NCBI GenBank assembly: GCA_002633025.1
Contig: NMRB01000158.1
Span: forward strand, 22,504-86,503
Reading direction: 5' to 3'
DNA: 64,000 bases
DNA from: Notospermus geniculatus
Lineage: Eukaryota > Nemertea > Pilidiophora > Heteronemertea > Lineidae
Within the stretch, counting starts at the first letter, position 1; each line of letters opens with the position of its first letter. The notes beneath the pieces are model-generated. The model was not told the DNA's origin. It saw only the letters and a program-made list of their open reading frames with translations, and made no database searches. The position numbers and the translations under genes were made by a program. Positions 1 to 13,542 of the stretch are shown here, in pieces.

Positions 1-988
1 TTTGATAACAGAATTTAACTTTCATAGCGTGTTGTTCGTCACGTCATTAGACATTCGGGTACCGTACCAATGACGGGTATACTTCCACACAGAAAAGAAA
101 CGTGAGAGATGTTCATACTGAAACCCGAGTGATCATCTGCAATATCGCTTTTGTCATTTTCTATCACTGAAGTGAAAACACGATTGCTATATAGGAGATA
201 GATGGGAGATTGTTGTGTAGTGAAACACACGATTGCCGTTGCCGGCAATTACTGTTGAATGATACATCGTATGCTCATCACAGTGTGACTTGTCAGGGGA
301 AATTAAATTGTTTTAAACACATTAACGGGCGATCTGCGCTGCTGAGTGTTACTAAATGCTGTAAATAGCCTTGACCGTCTGGGCAGTGGTGCATTTGTGC
401 TTGCGTTCGAAAAGATTGAATATGCAAGGCAGTAAACAAGGGCCTATATCATCACATGACCAACAGAGGTTGAACTGAAACGTATTAACCGCTAACCATG
501 GAATAAGCACGGGTAACATCACCGACCCACGAGGGCTACTAACACAAGTACGCGTCGGTGTGAATTTCGTCAGCCTGGCAAAAATGAGAGGCCCTGCAGA
601 GGGAATTACCTCAATGTTGCTAAAACACCAGTATTCTTCGAGGTAACCTGGCTAATAATAATCTGACTTTACCTACCAAACCCAAGAGCGGAAGTTATTT
701 TGCGCCCATTGGGAAGGAATTCAAAACAAATCTCTCTGTTTGACAGTGGGAGAGCAGCTGCCCGTGTTAGATGAGAGGCAGGCAAAGATACCTCTCTTCG
801 TATATCAATACCAATGCCCGTCGAAATAATTGTGGTTTGGCGGTCTGTGGGCTAGGCCTACTGTGTTTAGAATACGCACTGTAGTGTGTACAACGGTTGT
901 GTAGGAACTATTCCGGGGCGATCGTTGATTCATATTCATGTAGTCAAGTAGGCCTACTCTGTTTCTAGTTCTCGGAGTTTACTCAACA

Positions 989-1130
989 TTAGGGAGGTTT
1001 AGAAGTCAAACGGTAAACGTTAAAGTTAACGACAACGGGATATAAAATCTGGTTAATGTGTAGGGCCTAGTATGAAAATAACGTTGTCGTTAACGTTTAC
1101 GTTTATCGTTTGATTTCTAAACGTCCCTAA
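989..1130. repeat. Hairpin MITE with GGGAGGTTT tips
   Basis: The left arm starting TTAGGGAGGTTTAGAAGTC is answered about 95 bases later by its reverse complement ending TTTCTAAACGTCCCTAA. The arms are about 49 bp, include matching AACGTTAA/GACAACG words and enclose a loop of about 45 bp. If TA is the target duplication, the element proper is GGGAGGTTT...AAACGTCCC. The tips resemble the hairpins at 1891, 12069, 25653 and 47644 although the rest of the arm is unrelated. Confidence 0.75.
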
Positions 1131-1890
1131 TATTCAGGTTCGCCCCACACATAACTCGTTGCGTATGATACCATTGTACTCAGTCCACCTTTGACATGCA
1201 GATTTTAGGACATGCTTGCTGATTTTCATGCCTTGCGTCATGTCCAGACTTTGTCAGTTTCACACCAACTAGGTTCCAATTGATTGGACAACAGTCATTC
1301 ATTGAAATGTGAACTACATGTATGCTATATTGGTTATAGTTTGCCAATGGATATCTGGCTGATTGGGTACCATTTCTCTGTAAAAGGTCCAAAATCATTA
1401 CATTGTACTTGGACATCGACGACTGCTGATGCAGTTATCTGGTTGTATCGAGTCCCTCAGTAAACAGATGGCTGGTGTACACCTACCATACACCGCCCAG
1501 TACGGGGTCGATCAGCCGTATCTGGAGAGATAATCTATATTTATGGATTTTGGTTATTTGGTGGTGTCCCATACAAGAAGCCCACGGCAAACATCGGATT
1601 GCCGTCTTCCGCCGATGTTGGCGGTGCATATGCCCTTATGTTTGTAAACAAAAAGAAATTACGAAGCCTATAGGATAAGCTGCGTTTACCAGACATCCGG
1701 AATGCGGTATACGGTATAGGGACGCGGAATCCCCGGCGGAAGCAATATGTTGTATGCGAAAATGCATTGCATTTTCCGCTTCCGTGTTCCGCAATCCGCA
1801 TTCCGCGTGTCAGCTAAACGTAACTTTTGTCATGCTCTGAAGGGTACAGGGTTTATAATTTTCGGTTCCTTAACCGAGAGCAATATATTA

Positions 1891-2021
1891 CAGAGTTTTC
1901 GCAAAGCCCCCGAAACGCCAACGCGAACGTCTGTCCTTTTGTTGTTCGGTGCTCTGTTCGTGGAATGGAACAATGGGTTTGGCGTTCGCGTTGGCGTTTC
2001 GGGGGCTTTGCGAAAACTCCC
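1891..2021. repeat. Hairpin MITE, GAGTTTTCGCAAAG tips
   Basis: The arms CAGAGTTTTCGCAAAGCCCC and GGGGCTTTGCGAAAACTCCC are inverted copies. They continue inward through GAAACGCCAACGCGAACG/CGTTCGCGTTGGCGTTTC, so about 45 bp pair almost perfectly around a loop of about 45 bp. TA lies next to both ends. The same arm family recurs at 12069-12201 and 25653-25790. It is too short to encode a transposase, so it is a non-autonomous element. Confidence 0.85.
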
Positions 2022-2023
2022 TA

Positions 2024-2115
2024 TTGTGCATGGACGTTTCCTTCTGAACTCATTGTTCATTTGGTTGTGTTTGGTTGTGCATGGACGTTTCCTTCTGAAC
2101 TCATTGTTCATTTGG
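2024..2115. repeat. Direct tandem repeat, period about 51 bp
   Basis: The phrase TGTGCATGGACGTTTCC followed by TTCTGAACTCATTGTTC occurs twice in succession, about 51 bases apart, immediately beside the hairpin element that ends at 2021. The two copies look identical over about 42 bases, so this is a recent local duplication. Confidence 0.85.
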
Positions 2116-3202
2116 CTTCAAGGCATAGTTTCTTTCTATACCGTACGTCTCCAAGTATCGCCAGAAAAAAATCTATTTACTGAGTTGTCACTAGGCTCAT
2201 TGCATCAATTCTGGGGAACTAAGGTTAAGGCATCCACTAAATCATTATTCATTAACGTCGTGAATGCCTTAAACATGCTTTGGTGGGCTATCAAAAATTA
2301 GATTACACGCAGAGAAGAGAGTTATGACGCTTCATTTGATTATAGCCTCCGTGCACATGTCAAGTGATCAGGAGCATTGTCAATATACATGTACTGCTGA
2401 CATGTGCAAATTGATTAGTTGCATCGCTGACGAAAGGATTTACCCGAGGTGCAGCAACGAATAAGCCAAAGAGAGAATCGTATCTGTTAAGCATGAGTGA
2501 TTTATCGATGAAATATTAGGAGCTGTTTGGGATGATCTTGTCCTGATATACCGCTGAGACAGCATGCTTGAACACCGACAACAAACGATTGATACTCACT
2601 GATGAAGAACCATCCATTTTGTGTTTAGATTGCCCATTGGAGACGGGAGCGGAGAAGATGCACAATGCCGTAGTGATAACTCTAACCAAATAATGCAGAA
2701 AATGAATTTGGAGAACAAAACAAACGGACTAAATTATCAGAAATTTCAAAATGATTGAAAGGAATATAATGATCAATAGATGAAACTGAGAATTTAAAGA
2801 ATGATTTTACACAAGCGAAAAAAATACTGTGTTTATCTCACATCAAATGGCAAAAACTTTTATTTCCCCAGTACCCAAATGCATTTTTTATGTAGAAGAC
2901 ACAAGTCAAATGACACTTGGACTCGAATTCGATCAGATGAACCCGGAAGAACTCTCTCTTCCTCGCGCATATTGAGCAAAAGATTTAACGTATCATCAGT
3001 AGATGCCTTGGCATTTATGCACCATGGTGTCCTTGGAGCAAACAACTTCGGTAACTAACTTGGTTCTATGATTCAATTAGTTTGGTCAGATCGACGTTTG
3101 ACCTGTGTGTGAAGGAGAGCGGGCGTGATCGGAAAAGCAAACCCTGGGGAAATTCTGAGAGAAAAAGGTGGTAGAAGAATTAATAAAACCGGGCAGGTAG
3201 GC

Positions 3203-3456
3203 GTTAGTTTTTGTTGAAATTGATTAGAAATCAGGTTGTGACCTGACATCCGCACGATCTTCTTGGTCGGCGACTGATCCCGCAAGTGAGACGCAACTGC
3301 AGTCATGTCACACCAAATCGGCGACTGACTTGTTCCACGCTGTCGTGCCTCAGACGCAAAGTCATCCGGAAGAGTCAGCGTGCGCCTGTTCTGTGCCATC
3401 GCAAGGTCGACCTGACATCCGCATTAGTTTTTGTTGAAATTGATTAGAAATCAGGT
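3203..3456. repeat. Direct repeat pair flanking 170 bp
   Basis: A 32-base phrase beginning TTAGTTTTTGTTGAAATTG occurs at about 3203 and again at about 3424, and the shorter phrase GACCTGACATCCGCA occurs near 3239 and 3409. The order of the two phrases is reversed in the second copy. This looks like a small duplicated or rearranged repeat; I cannot name its family. Confidence 0.6.
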
Positions 3457-4490
3457 GAGTCGGAGTCGAGGAAATTTCACCAATTATAGGTGTGTGTATA
3501 TCCTCTCAAAGATTATAGATATATTGGAATGATGTGGCCAGAATTCAAATATGACTGTGACATATGTCACAACAAGATTCGTGACTGTTGCCACTTTTGC
3601 AATCCATTGCCTTTGACCATACTTCATAACTACGTGATCATGCAGTTTCGTCTGACGTGCAGATACAATCGTAGCGGAAATCGTTGTGGTTAAGGACCGA
3701 TCGCAGGAATGCTGCAGCAGGGTAGATTATTAGTCACTCGGCAATATCAAAGCGCAATATCCAATAGCTTTACAGGTACTCGACAGCTTTGTAGAAACGG
3801 CGTCAAAGAAATTGTGCTTTGGGGCGATTTTTCACAAAGCGGTCGAGGACTCGCGTGATCTAAAAACCTTGCAAATTGACGAACTGTGGCTCGAAGGAAT
3901 TTCATGCCCAGGAAAGAGCAATACTGTGCATGGTACTTGAATGCATTCGGTGTCCGCATGATTTCCTTCTGTTCTACAAACACTGTACTGCTACCTCGCC
4001 CGACCTTCGAAACGACATAAAAAACACGTAGGCCTATATCCAAAGTTTTTTCGTCAAGGTTATCAATGAACTTCAACCAAAGACTAAACCCATACGGCAG
4101 ACCCATTGGCCCTTTATCCAACGAAAGGCCTTTGAAAAAAATATTCTGGCTTTGGCTTCATTGTGCATGTATAAATGCTCTATTTACGTACTCTTGCCAT
4201 TACGAGATCATTACTCAATATTGTGGCTTTGTCCACTCAATGACATGTTGATTTTAAGACGTGCCTTTTGATTACCATACACTGTAGGCCTTACGTCATC
4301 AATTTCACATCAGAAGAGATTAGCCGACACTCATCGACGTTATTCACGAAAACTTCATTCATGACAACCATGCGGTTAAAACTTTGATAGGCCTGACCAT
4401 CATTGTAGGCGTCCTTGCTTTTCGAAGCATCGTCGTTGCGAAAGAAGTTCATAAAAGTCAGTGAGCATGGTGAGAACTGGTGTTCAACTG

Positions 4491-4711
4491 AGGGCCGATT
4501 TTTTAAACGATGGCTAAGATAACCATCGGGTTTCATTAACCCTCAGTTGACAAACTGTTTGTTAATCGAAGTGAATTTTTCGATTTTATGAATCGATGAG
4601 AGCCAAACATTCTAAAAGTCAAAAGGTTTACTTTGGTTAATCCACGGTTTGTCAGAAAAGCCGATGGTTAAACCGAGGTTTACCTTAACTATCGTTTACA
4701 AAATCGGCCCT
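4491..4711. repeat. MITE with AGGGCCGATTTT termini
   Basis: The left end AGGGCCGATTTTTTAAACG and the right end CGTTTACAAAATCGGCCCT form terminal inverted repeats of about 20 bp. A subterminal GATGGCTAAGATAACC resembles the inverse of GGTTTACCTTAACTATC on the other side. Length is about 220 bp with no coding capacity, so it is a non-autonomous DNA transposon. Confidence 0.75.
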
Positions 4712-6130
4712 GAGTGTTTTCGACTGGTGTTGTCGAAACAACACTTTGCACCCAATCCAAATGTGGAAACACGACCCACGTCACGGTTCAGACTTCCAAT
4801 CGTATCCTCTTCTTCTCGATACATGCTATTCTTTTGGGCATTTAATCAATGTTGTGACGCCATGTAAGCCAAGGCCGGTGTGGAAACGTCAGATGGAGAT
4901 GCCAAACGTCCGTAACAGACGACGTGTGAGAACTGGCTAATGCGAAAGTCTCGAGCCAAGTCAATTTAGAATAACAACAAAGACCATAGCAACGGCAGAA
5001 AAATGGTTTAAAACAGCGTTACGTGATTAGGATGAGGCGATTGATCATTTAACTTTTTCCGACAATAAAACGGTGAGACCAGAGATCGAACAGAGTGACT
5101 ACATCAACCACAGCTCAAGTTGCTCGCAAGAAGCAGGTGAAAGAAGATACATGTATAGGGATCAAATCGTCGGATGCTATGTATGACAGCCTTTTATCGG
5201 TACTAAAAAGTGAAGCTCGAACTAAAAGAACCCGAGACTGGTTAAAGAGGGTTGAACGTAAAAACAAAGAGCATGACATACTAGGTAGCACCGGTATGCA
5301 AAAAAACACAGATTTCCGTCGTGTTGGAATCCAATCGCGGTGTCCCGATCGATTCCACTGGCCAAAGATCCTGCCTCTTTTCCTTTTTTGGTGTCGGTCG
5401 GTGCATAATCCATGTCCACTCCGACTAGTCCTGGCGTTCACTGGATGCCATCACAGCGCTGAGAAAGAGACGGCGTTATTTTTTCCAGTATGACAGCAAT
5501 AAACAGATTTCTTGATGGCGTTTTTTAGGCGGTTCGGATTTTGCAATCGTCGAGAATTATTGCTGTTTTGAGTGGCCTAGGATAAAAAATACTCAGTCAA
5601 ATGCATTCTGAACTATGGGAAACGTACGGAATTTTAAAAAACGATGAGGATGAGCATACCAGCTAGTTAGGCAACACATTTAAAACCAGCAACAAGGAAG
5701 CCATACCGCCACGAGTGAATGAATGAGCCAGTTGGCGTTACTATCTCCTTACCAAAGGGAAATCATCGTGTAGCTCCAATCAGAAGAAAAGGAAATTTAC
5801 CATGCTGGGATTCTGTTCCTCTTCACGTTCAGAATGGCCTAAAGAGATAGGAGCGGTCGGCAGGTTGTGGCGTCGATAAGCGATTTCATGAAAAACAAGG
5901 CCATCGAATAGTTGTCAGGGAATGGAACAGGACGGAAAATCGTATTGATAAGCGAACAAAGGCTTGCTCATTTGGAATGTTCGCCGTTTCGACTTCATAT
6001 AATAGCTAAGTTTTTTGAGGGATAGCTGCGAAAGAAGTCGATAAACAAACTCGGTGAGAACTGTTGAGCAATTCGACGAAACGCTTGCTTTGGGGCAGCA
6101 AACCAGACGTGGAAATTCGATCCACATCAT

Positions 6131-6160
6131 GCCGTTGTTGCTGCTGTTGCTGCTGCTGCC
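6131..6160. repeat. Short CTG/TTG trinucleotide run
   Basis: Imperfect TTGCTGCTG microsatellite of about 30 bases in DNA without a recognised gene. It translates as poly-Cys or poly-Leu in different frames, and I see no sign that it is coding. Confidence 0.8.
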
Positions 6161-9100
6161 TTATAGCTGTTGCATTTAATACGGTGAAATTACATGTATT
6201 TCACTTTATAGAAGGCTTCTACTGTTTCGATGCCACCCAAAACAGAAAAGAAACGTGTCCAGAGGAGGGAAATGATAGGATACATGACAAGTTTTCTTCT
6301 CTTGAAATCCTTAATGACATTCTTTATGTCTTGATTATGGGGACGGATACTGAAATTATATCCTATCGTAGACGGTGTTCATAATTAGGACCTCCGATAG
6401 CTCTGACTGCCACTATTTCACGTCGAATAATTAAACCTCCCCGAAAGTTTTCGTGTTAGCGTAATTGAATTAGTCCGTCGGGAAAACGAACTGAAATAAC
6501 TCACGGTGAGTTATCAACACAAAATATGATAGGCGTGAAGGGATCGTCGATCGTTCCCTAGTTTAAGAGTGCAGGAGAGGAAGTTTTGATAAAATCAGTA
6601 TCATACCCAACTTCAGCTAAGCACAAGCTTTCCCTTGTTATATCCTTGACGTGTTACCACAAGTACTACGAAATGACCCGTGCCACGTTCGCGATGTCCG
6701 TGACACACCTGTCCACAACAGCGCTTACTCGAATCATTTAGAACAATCTCACATACTGTCCAGAGAAACTGGCCATCGGAAGCTTTCGGCAATGTGGATA
6801 ATTCACTCCGGAAAAATATCGCACAAGCCAGGAAGAACATAATGTGACCAGAGTCACCATTAGGGATGAGATAATTAGTAACTGAGTAGAAAAGTAATGG
6901 GACACCTCGAATATGTCTTCCTGTCTTTGCCTCGGTCTAATGGACACATTTTATACAATATGAATCCTACACATGCCTAATGGTAAATAATACGACGACG
7001 TCACAGCCATATTAGCGGAGGCACAACATGATATCATGGATGGTCAAGCCATCAACGTCATCGCGTGGCTCAGAAGTTCAGAGGCTTACGGTAACTGAGA
7101 TTGACATGTACACGCTACAAAATCGGGTGTGAAGAGCTTTTCTTTATCTCTGAAAGACAGATCACAACAAAGTCTGATGCAATTTTCCCAACTTCGAGCA
7201 CCATTTAACAAAACCTAATTGTATTCTAGGCTGTTTGAGCACTCTCATTTTGCCAACATTGGACTCTTTCGCTCCAAGAGACCCTTTTATTGGTGGACAC
7301 GATTCCATCCCAGATTCCCTTTGGCCCCTGTCACATGGACAGAGCTGCTCACCTCTCAGTTCTCAGTTCTCACGCCTCGTTTTCCATTCAAAATCATAAT
7401 CAGAAAATGAGCGCCTATGTGAGCAGCTGATGGAGAATACGACGTCCATTCTTCAAGTTACGGATGATTTGTGCCAAATCACAGATTGGCGAGTGAGAAG
7501 TGAGCTCCAATGTAACAGCAGCCTTAGGCGATATCTCGTTTCAGTGATGTAGCCTAGCGAATCACACACCAAACGTTCATATCTATGAGATCACACTGCA
7601 CAATTTGCGTTCAAACCACTTCATGTATGTTTGGGAATGGGAGCATTTTTATTGAAGTCACCAAATAGCATGCTGCCCGGTTTTTATTTTTACCAGCAAA
7701 AGTCGGACAACGTTAGATAATGAGACACAAAATCGCAGTTGAAAGGCACTGAACTGAGATCTGGCATTGCCGAGGTCCAGCTACTCCTGTTGGAGATGGT
7801 CGGCATTGCTGATCACACACAGCAGCCTGTTGATATCTTCGAATCAAAGTCACGACACTGACGCTTTTGATATGGTAATGTTGGAGGAGCTAGATCCCAG
7901 TGACAAGGCCCGATCTTCGACTCCGTGACCTTACAACTGCGATTTTACCAACATTCAGAATAACAACACCTTGTTGGATAAGTAAGTGTGTTTAGGGGAA
8001 ACGAGTTTTCCAACGTATTTTTCAAATGTTGCTATGATCTTACTGGATCGTGTTCGTGAAAATGTTGTTCATATTGGAAAAATGTTGCCTTTCGTCAATT
8101 TAAGCATACGGTATGTTTTGAATGCATAACCACCGTTGTAGTGCAGTTCGTTTTTTCTCATCATCATTAAGGTCCCCATAACTAAACCTCAGATCACGAC
8201 CTCATGGCCACTGTAAACAGCTTATCAAATTTGACGATTATTTTTCTCATTCGTTGACAGTGTTCTTAATGGATTTTTAAAAATGAATAAACCCCGCGGC
8301 AGAATTACTTGTCAGCATCTCTAGCTGATCAACCGTGTACCTGCCACGCTAACGGCGACTTAGCGATTAATATATCACGGTGTCTCCGCAGTGACTGATG
8401 AATCATGACGGATGGGGTGAACTTGGCATTAAACGCATACCCAATAGCCGGAGGATATCATAGATATGCAACGTGATAAAAAAGAAGGCGAAATTTGTGG
8501 AGAAGGTGTCACAAGTCACCCAGAGCTAATAGGAGAACTGGTAGAAATGGAGCCCCAGTTTCGTGTCGTGCATATACTAGTAGGTAGATATGTGATCCTA
8601 TACAACGCCTCAGGGATTTTCCTAACAAGTTGAAATAAAGATGGGCCTGGTCTCAGAACGAAACGCGAGGTTTTACGCTGCCCTTGCAGCCTGCGGATTT
8701 TGACCGGCGTCACGAATCGCCCAGCTTCTTTGCCTACAGTATGAAGCAACCGCTATCCTAAAGAATTAGGCCTAAACAAAATAGGTGTGCAACCGCAACC
8801 AAATATATGGGGTGGGTATAATAACATATCACCATGAATGTTCAGCGTTACTTCTTCAAACTTCATCTTATTTTCTCTCAAACTTGCAACATATTCGACG
8901 AAATCAGAAAAAACCCAAGTTTTACATTCATGTTATACTTGTTCATTACTTGGTGCAGAAGTTCTATCCATCACACAAAAAAAGTGGTGACGATGTAACG
9001 AATTATATTTGCAAAACTTTCTTTCGGAAAGCAAATTTTGCCGACAGAGCATTGTTACTGCCAATCATGGATCATAGAGGCAATAAGCCAATCAAAGAAA

Positions 9101-9858
9101 TATTTTGATTCAATGATCCAATGAATAACCATCCCTGCATGGGGGAGTTTACTGAATAGACTAAACCAGTTTTAGGTGAAGAAAGAAGTACAATGTTGTG
9201 TCTATATAATATACACAATGTCCGTTTCTTCGTTGCTGTACCAAAGCGTGAAGAACGATGAAATAAAGAGGACTGGTATTCCTTTGCGACAGCCTAAGAA
9301 AAACCAATTAAGGAAAGAGTAGTTCTCAATGGGAATACACCAAACTGATTACGGAAAGGAAAAAACCAAGCAGAAAAGCAGTAAGGATTATGTTATTATT
9401 TCATTCCGGATCAGTGTCAAAAAAGGTCTCTCCAGGCCAGCCTTCTACCGTCACCTCTCCCGCTAAATACCTCATTACACCGTGGTCGTGGACATTGCCT
9501 CCTGGCAATATGATGATGGTATTGAATACCTTCGATTTGTTTTACACTTGACCATGGGCTATTTCCACTCTGATACCACCTGCCAACTATCGAACAATTC
9601 ATGGCGATACAACATCCAGGCGTTTTATACATGCGCAAGTGATGAGATTTAATGGATACCTCGATCTCGGTCTGACAGGTGTGTCATGGGGTAGAGGGAT
9701 CAGGGATAAGCCGATATTGAAGAACAAAGCGCTATCATGAGGAGTGTCCGTGACTCGAATTCCAGGCTACGATTCGGGATCAGCGGTCACGGGGAAGCTC
9801 TTCTTGTGGGGATGTCACTCCCCAAGCTATCGACCTGTCATAGAGGCTCCTCATTTTA

Positions 9859-9959
9859 TAACCCATCCTGAGCGAATCAGACGTTCATAATACTCACTCT
9901 CTTCGTTTGTGAGCGGTAACGAAGGGAGCGAGAACCTGTGATATTCTCAGGATGGGTCA
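9859..9959. repeat. Short inverted-repeat element
   Basis: AACCCATCCTGAG at the left and CTCAGGATGGGTCA at the right form an inverted repeat about 100 bp apart. The arms are only about 14 bp, so this is a weak MITE candidate. Confidence 0.4.
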
Positions 9960-11190
9960 TCACCCCTTCCCCCGCAAAATGAAAAACACTTGGTGACAAT
10001 GATACTAACCCAGACCCCATTATACTTCGTCAGTTTATGCCCACGACTGCAACCGAAGCGATAGGAAAAGTGCTTCTGTGTATGCTCAACCATAAAAAGA
10101 AGCATAAATTTATGATTTCCCGGTCCCAGCAAATTATCATCTACCTGTCATTCCTGTCTATAATCATGATAGCCTACTCATTGCCTGCCCATTTTACTTT
10201 GAATACTTCAAGCTTTCCTGCAAAAAGGAATGTTTTTTGCCTCCAGTAAATGCAACTCATGTACACAATGCATCAAAGTAACTCACCCGCTTTACAAAAA
10301 AAGATTTTGTTCATATACTGCTAGAGATTAAATTCTTTTTTTATACGCCGAACTTTGAAATCCGATGCGTCTACATTCTTTCAAAGTGCCGAAAATGTCC
10401 TCCACTTTAAAACAAAATTCGCGTCGTCTTATTCAGGTGAAATTAATGTGTTTAGGAATCAGCCATCACAGGCTGACGTGCACCACCTGAAGACAACTAA
10501 GGCTTTGTTTGCCTGTACAAAGTAGAAGACGGTTAATCTAACGTCTAATTAACCTTGCTTATGGAAAGATGAAAATTCAAGAAGAGTAGTTCTAGGGTTT
10601 TTTAAAAGTTGAAAGCAATACGAAGTGAACGTCAACAGCTGTCTTTTGTACGAGAACATACGTCGACAGATTCCTTGAGTGCAGCCTGTGAATGCTGCTT
10701 TCATGATCTGGTCAGGATTCGGTGGGCAAATGATGAAATTACTTGTCAGCCTCTATAGCCTCAGTCCTTTGTACTGACCCCGCTGAAACCTGGACACAAT
10801 GCCGTTGTTTCACTTTTTTAGAAGTCCGTTCATGAACCTAATGTAAAGCACGATCAACTTCTGCAAAATGGTCAGGCCGATAATGAACTGATTCCACGGA
10901 AAGGCTGCCACGGCAGATGCTGTAAGAGAGTAAGCTGAGAACAATAGCTGTGGGCAAGTCGATTGGAACCTAAACTAATGTGAAATTGACGACAGGTGGG
11001 CTGGGCGCAGATCTGGTGATCAAGGCATGTCCTAAAATCTGCATACCAATGGTCGACTTGGCAACGACAAAGCAGGCCCTTCATTGGCTGGTGGTACATG
11101 TACAATGTATGAAGAAAGTCTACATGTAGTAATCACGTTTGTACAGCGGAATGAAAGCAAAGTTTTTTACTTGGTTTTATTCTATCAAGT

Positions 11191-11648
11191 TAAGCCTCGC
11201 TTATGTCGCCCTTACGTACAGTCAGAACTAGTTGGCAACTGATAATCGGCGCGTAGTTGCAACTAATTAGTCACAACTACTAGGTGACATAAGCTCTCGG
11301 GCGTCAGGGAGTAACTAGTTGCCAACTAGTTGCCAACTAAAAATATCCAGATCCTGACAGTCGCACATGTTCAACTTCAGCGACTAGTTGACAACTGTAT
11401 CCTGAAGACAGCCAATGAAATTCGCTTTACATTCCACGTGGCCTAACGTGATCACGTGACCTAATCACCACGTCACTTAAAATCAAAAGAAATCTTTGTC
11501 GACATAAGCACTCAAAAGACGGCGATAAACTAGTTCCAGCTAGTTGCGACCGATCGGTATTTTTCTTGTCGGTGGCGACATAAGTTATCAGTTGCAACTT
11601 GTTGACGCTGTTTCTATCACAGCGTAGGGCGACATAAGCGAGGCTTTA
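11191..11648. repeat. MITE, AGCCTCGCTTATGTCGCC termini
   Basis: The left end TAAGCCTCGCTTATGTCGCC is matched by the right end GGCGACATAAGCGAGGCTTT, giving terminal inverted repeats of more than 20 bp over about 457 bp. The interior repeats words such as AACTAGTTGCCAACTAGTTG and several GCGACATAAG-like copies, which could be transposase-binding repeats. No open frame resembles a transposase. Confidence 0.85.
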
Positions 11649-12068
11649 GGCCTATTGAGGGCGATCAGCATGAATGTTGCTGACTCTACAAATTTTGTGA
11701 CACGCCTCACAGGAAGGTCATCTGTTGTTCCTGAGTAATAATTGAATTATTGATCTCTGGGAGTAGATCTGATCAAAGAATCAAATTTCCGTTCCAGAAT
11801 GTTGCCCGTCACATGAGGTTTTGTCGTGTTTATCGGGTGAAATGTTTTACGATTCAGTGAAAAAGTCGTCGTCAAATCTGTAATGGATCGTTTAGTCGCA
11901 TTACAACCCGAAGATATAAATTAAGCGTGTAATGCTTTCACTGCATGATTAATTGGTCACACGGTGTATCAAACGAGTTCCCTAAAGAAACAGTAACGAT
12001 GATTAATTTTTCCTCTGTATCTTCTCCTAGAATCAAGCAAGGAGTTGTCATCGACTATAAAAGTAGAC

Positions 12069-12201
12069 GTAGAGAGTTTCGCAAATCCTCCGAAACGTCA
12101 ACGCGAACGCCAACCCCATTGTTCGGTGTCGCGAAGAGAGCACCGAACATAAGGACAGACGTTCGAATTGGCGTTTCGAGGGCTTTGCGGAACTTCCTTA
12201 G
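12069..12201. repeat. Hairpin MITE, diverged copy of the 1891 type
   Basis: The arms GAGAGTTTCGCAAATCCTCC and AGGGCTTTGCGGAACTTCC pair with mismatches. The inner arms CGAAACGTCAACGCGAACG and CGTTCGAATTGGCGTTTCG belong to the family seen at 1891 and 25653. More mismatches suggest an older insertion. Confidence 0.75.
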
Positions 12202-13542
12202 AGTGTATGAAATCAAACGTGTCACGCCAAGCTCAGATTGCACGGTAATAATAGAATTATTCACATACATCTCTTTTCCGTGATTGCCCGGGTGACATGT
12301 GAGGATGGTTCGCTTGACCCGCCAATCCTAATGGATCTCTACTGAGGCACGCAGTCATTGTTGCATGGGGACGAGTGGCCAGGAAAGACTTAAGCCGCTC
12401 AAGTGATAAAGCGACTTGCATCTCTTCTAACCAGCAGTTATGAGGTTTTATTATTATCTCGGCTATGAAGGTGTTCAAAGAAGAATGTTGACTACATTCC
12501 TCCACTTGTTTGTAATATTGTACTTTGAACCAGGTATATGACGTCTAAACGATGTTGTACATTGATATAGCGATTAGTGCACTTACTTCGTTGTAAGCGA
12601 ATGCTGACAGATGGATAATTCATTCGGCAGCCAATCACTGTCGTCTTTAATCGCGGGTTTCTGGAAGAACTCTTCCAGATGTTGACCTCAGGCAATTCAA
12701 TATTTTTTGTCGCTTCCAGTTTTCATATTTTGGTGTGATTTTACCGCCCTTGTGGCAATAGAATGCAAATCCGTCTGGTCTGGGTGCATTTAAAGCACAT
12801 CGAGAGAAATCGCTTTGGCATATAACAATTTCCGCACTCCTTTCTCGTTGCAGCGTTTGACGATCCATTCAAGGGTCCCTTTGCGCGATGGACGCGATGT
12901 GACTCCAGTCTTGGAAACGAGTCAAAGAAGTGCCTGCAACCGTCTTGAGTGATCTCTTTACCGGAGATTGGAACACTGTGGTGAAGACCAAACGTCTCAG
13001 CGAAAAGCAAAATACGATATCTCGGCAACGTTTTTAATGATTGCTTGGTGAAAAGAAACAGAAAGGCGATGGTACAAAGGAGTTAAATGATATAATATGA
13101 TATGACATGATATAATATCCGATTGTTTCTGTTCGGATAGTGCAGTGTACATGTATAATGACGTAAAGCTATCGACAACTGTTTATAACAACAGCATTCG
13201 AAGGATTCAGAGGGCGTTTTGTTGATATATGTGGAAGAAGGTGGTTGCATAGCTCGCGGGCGCGGATATGATGGTTCGACGCCATTAGCATTGACCATCT
13301 GTGGTTGACAGTTTTAGTGGTTAGTGGCCTACTGAGACTGATAACCACTCATTAAGAGATATTTGGAAAATTTTAATACGCCGCGTGGGGAAAGCATAAC
13401 GAGCTATGCTATGACTATTTCAGTTCTTCAATGAAAAGCCAACGCGATTAAAAAGGTCCCTTTGTAGCAACCGACTCTAAAGTACAAATAAATGAAATAG
13501 ATATTTAGATCGGAGAAGCCAGTACTCTTCACAGAACACGCC

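Larger units (their letters stand above)
1..13542. other. Intergenic DNA without recognisable gene
   Basis: I read both strands and found no exon that I can assign to a protein family. Open frames are short, lack domain motifs and many overlap inverted repeats. The stretch holds several MITE-like elements, listed separately, between unique AT-rich sequence. Frequent TAGGCCTA and ACATGTA words match the rest of the window. Weakly conserved exons or non-coding RNAs could be missed by eye. Confidence 0.6.
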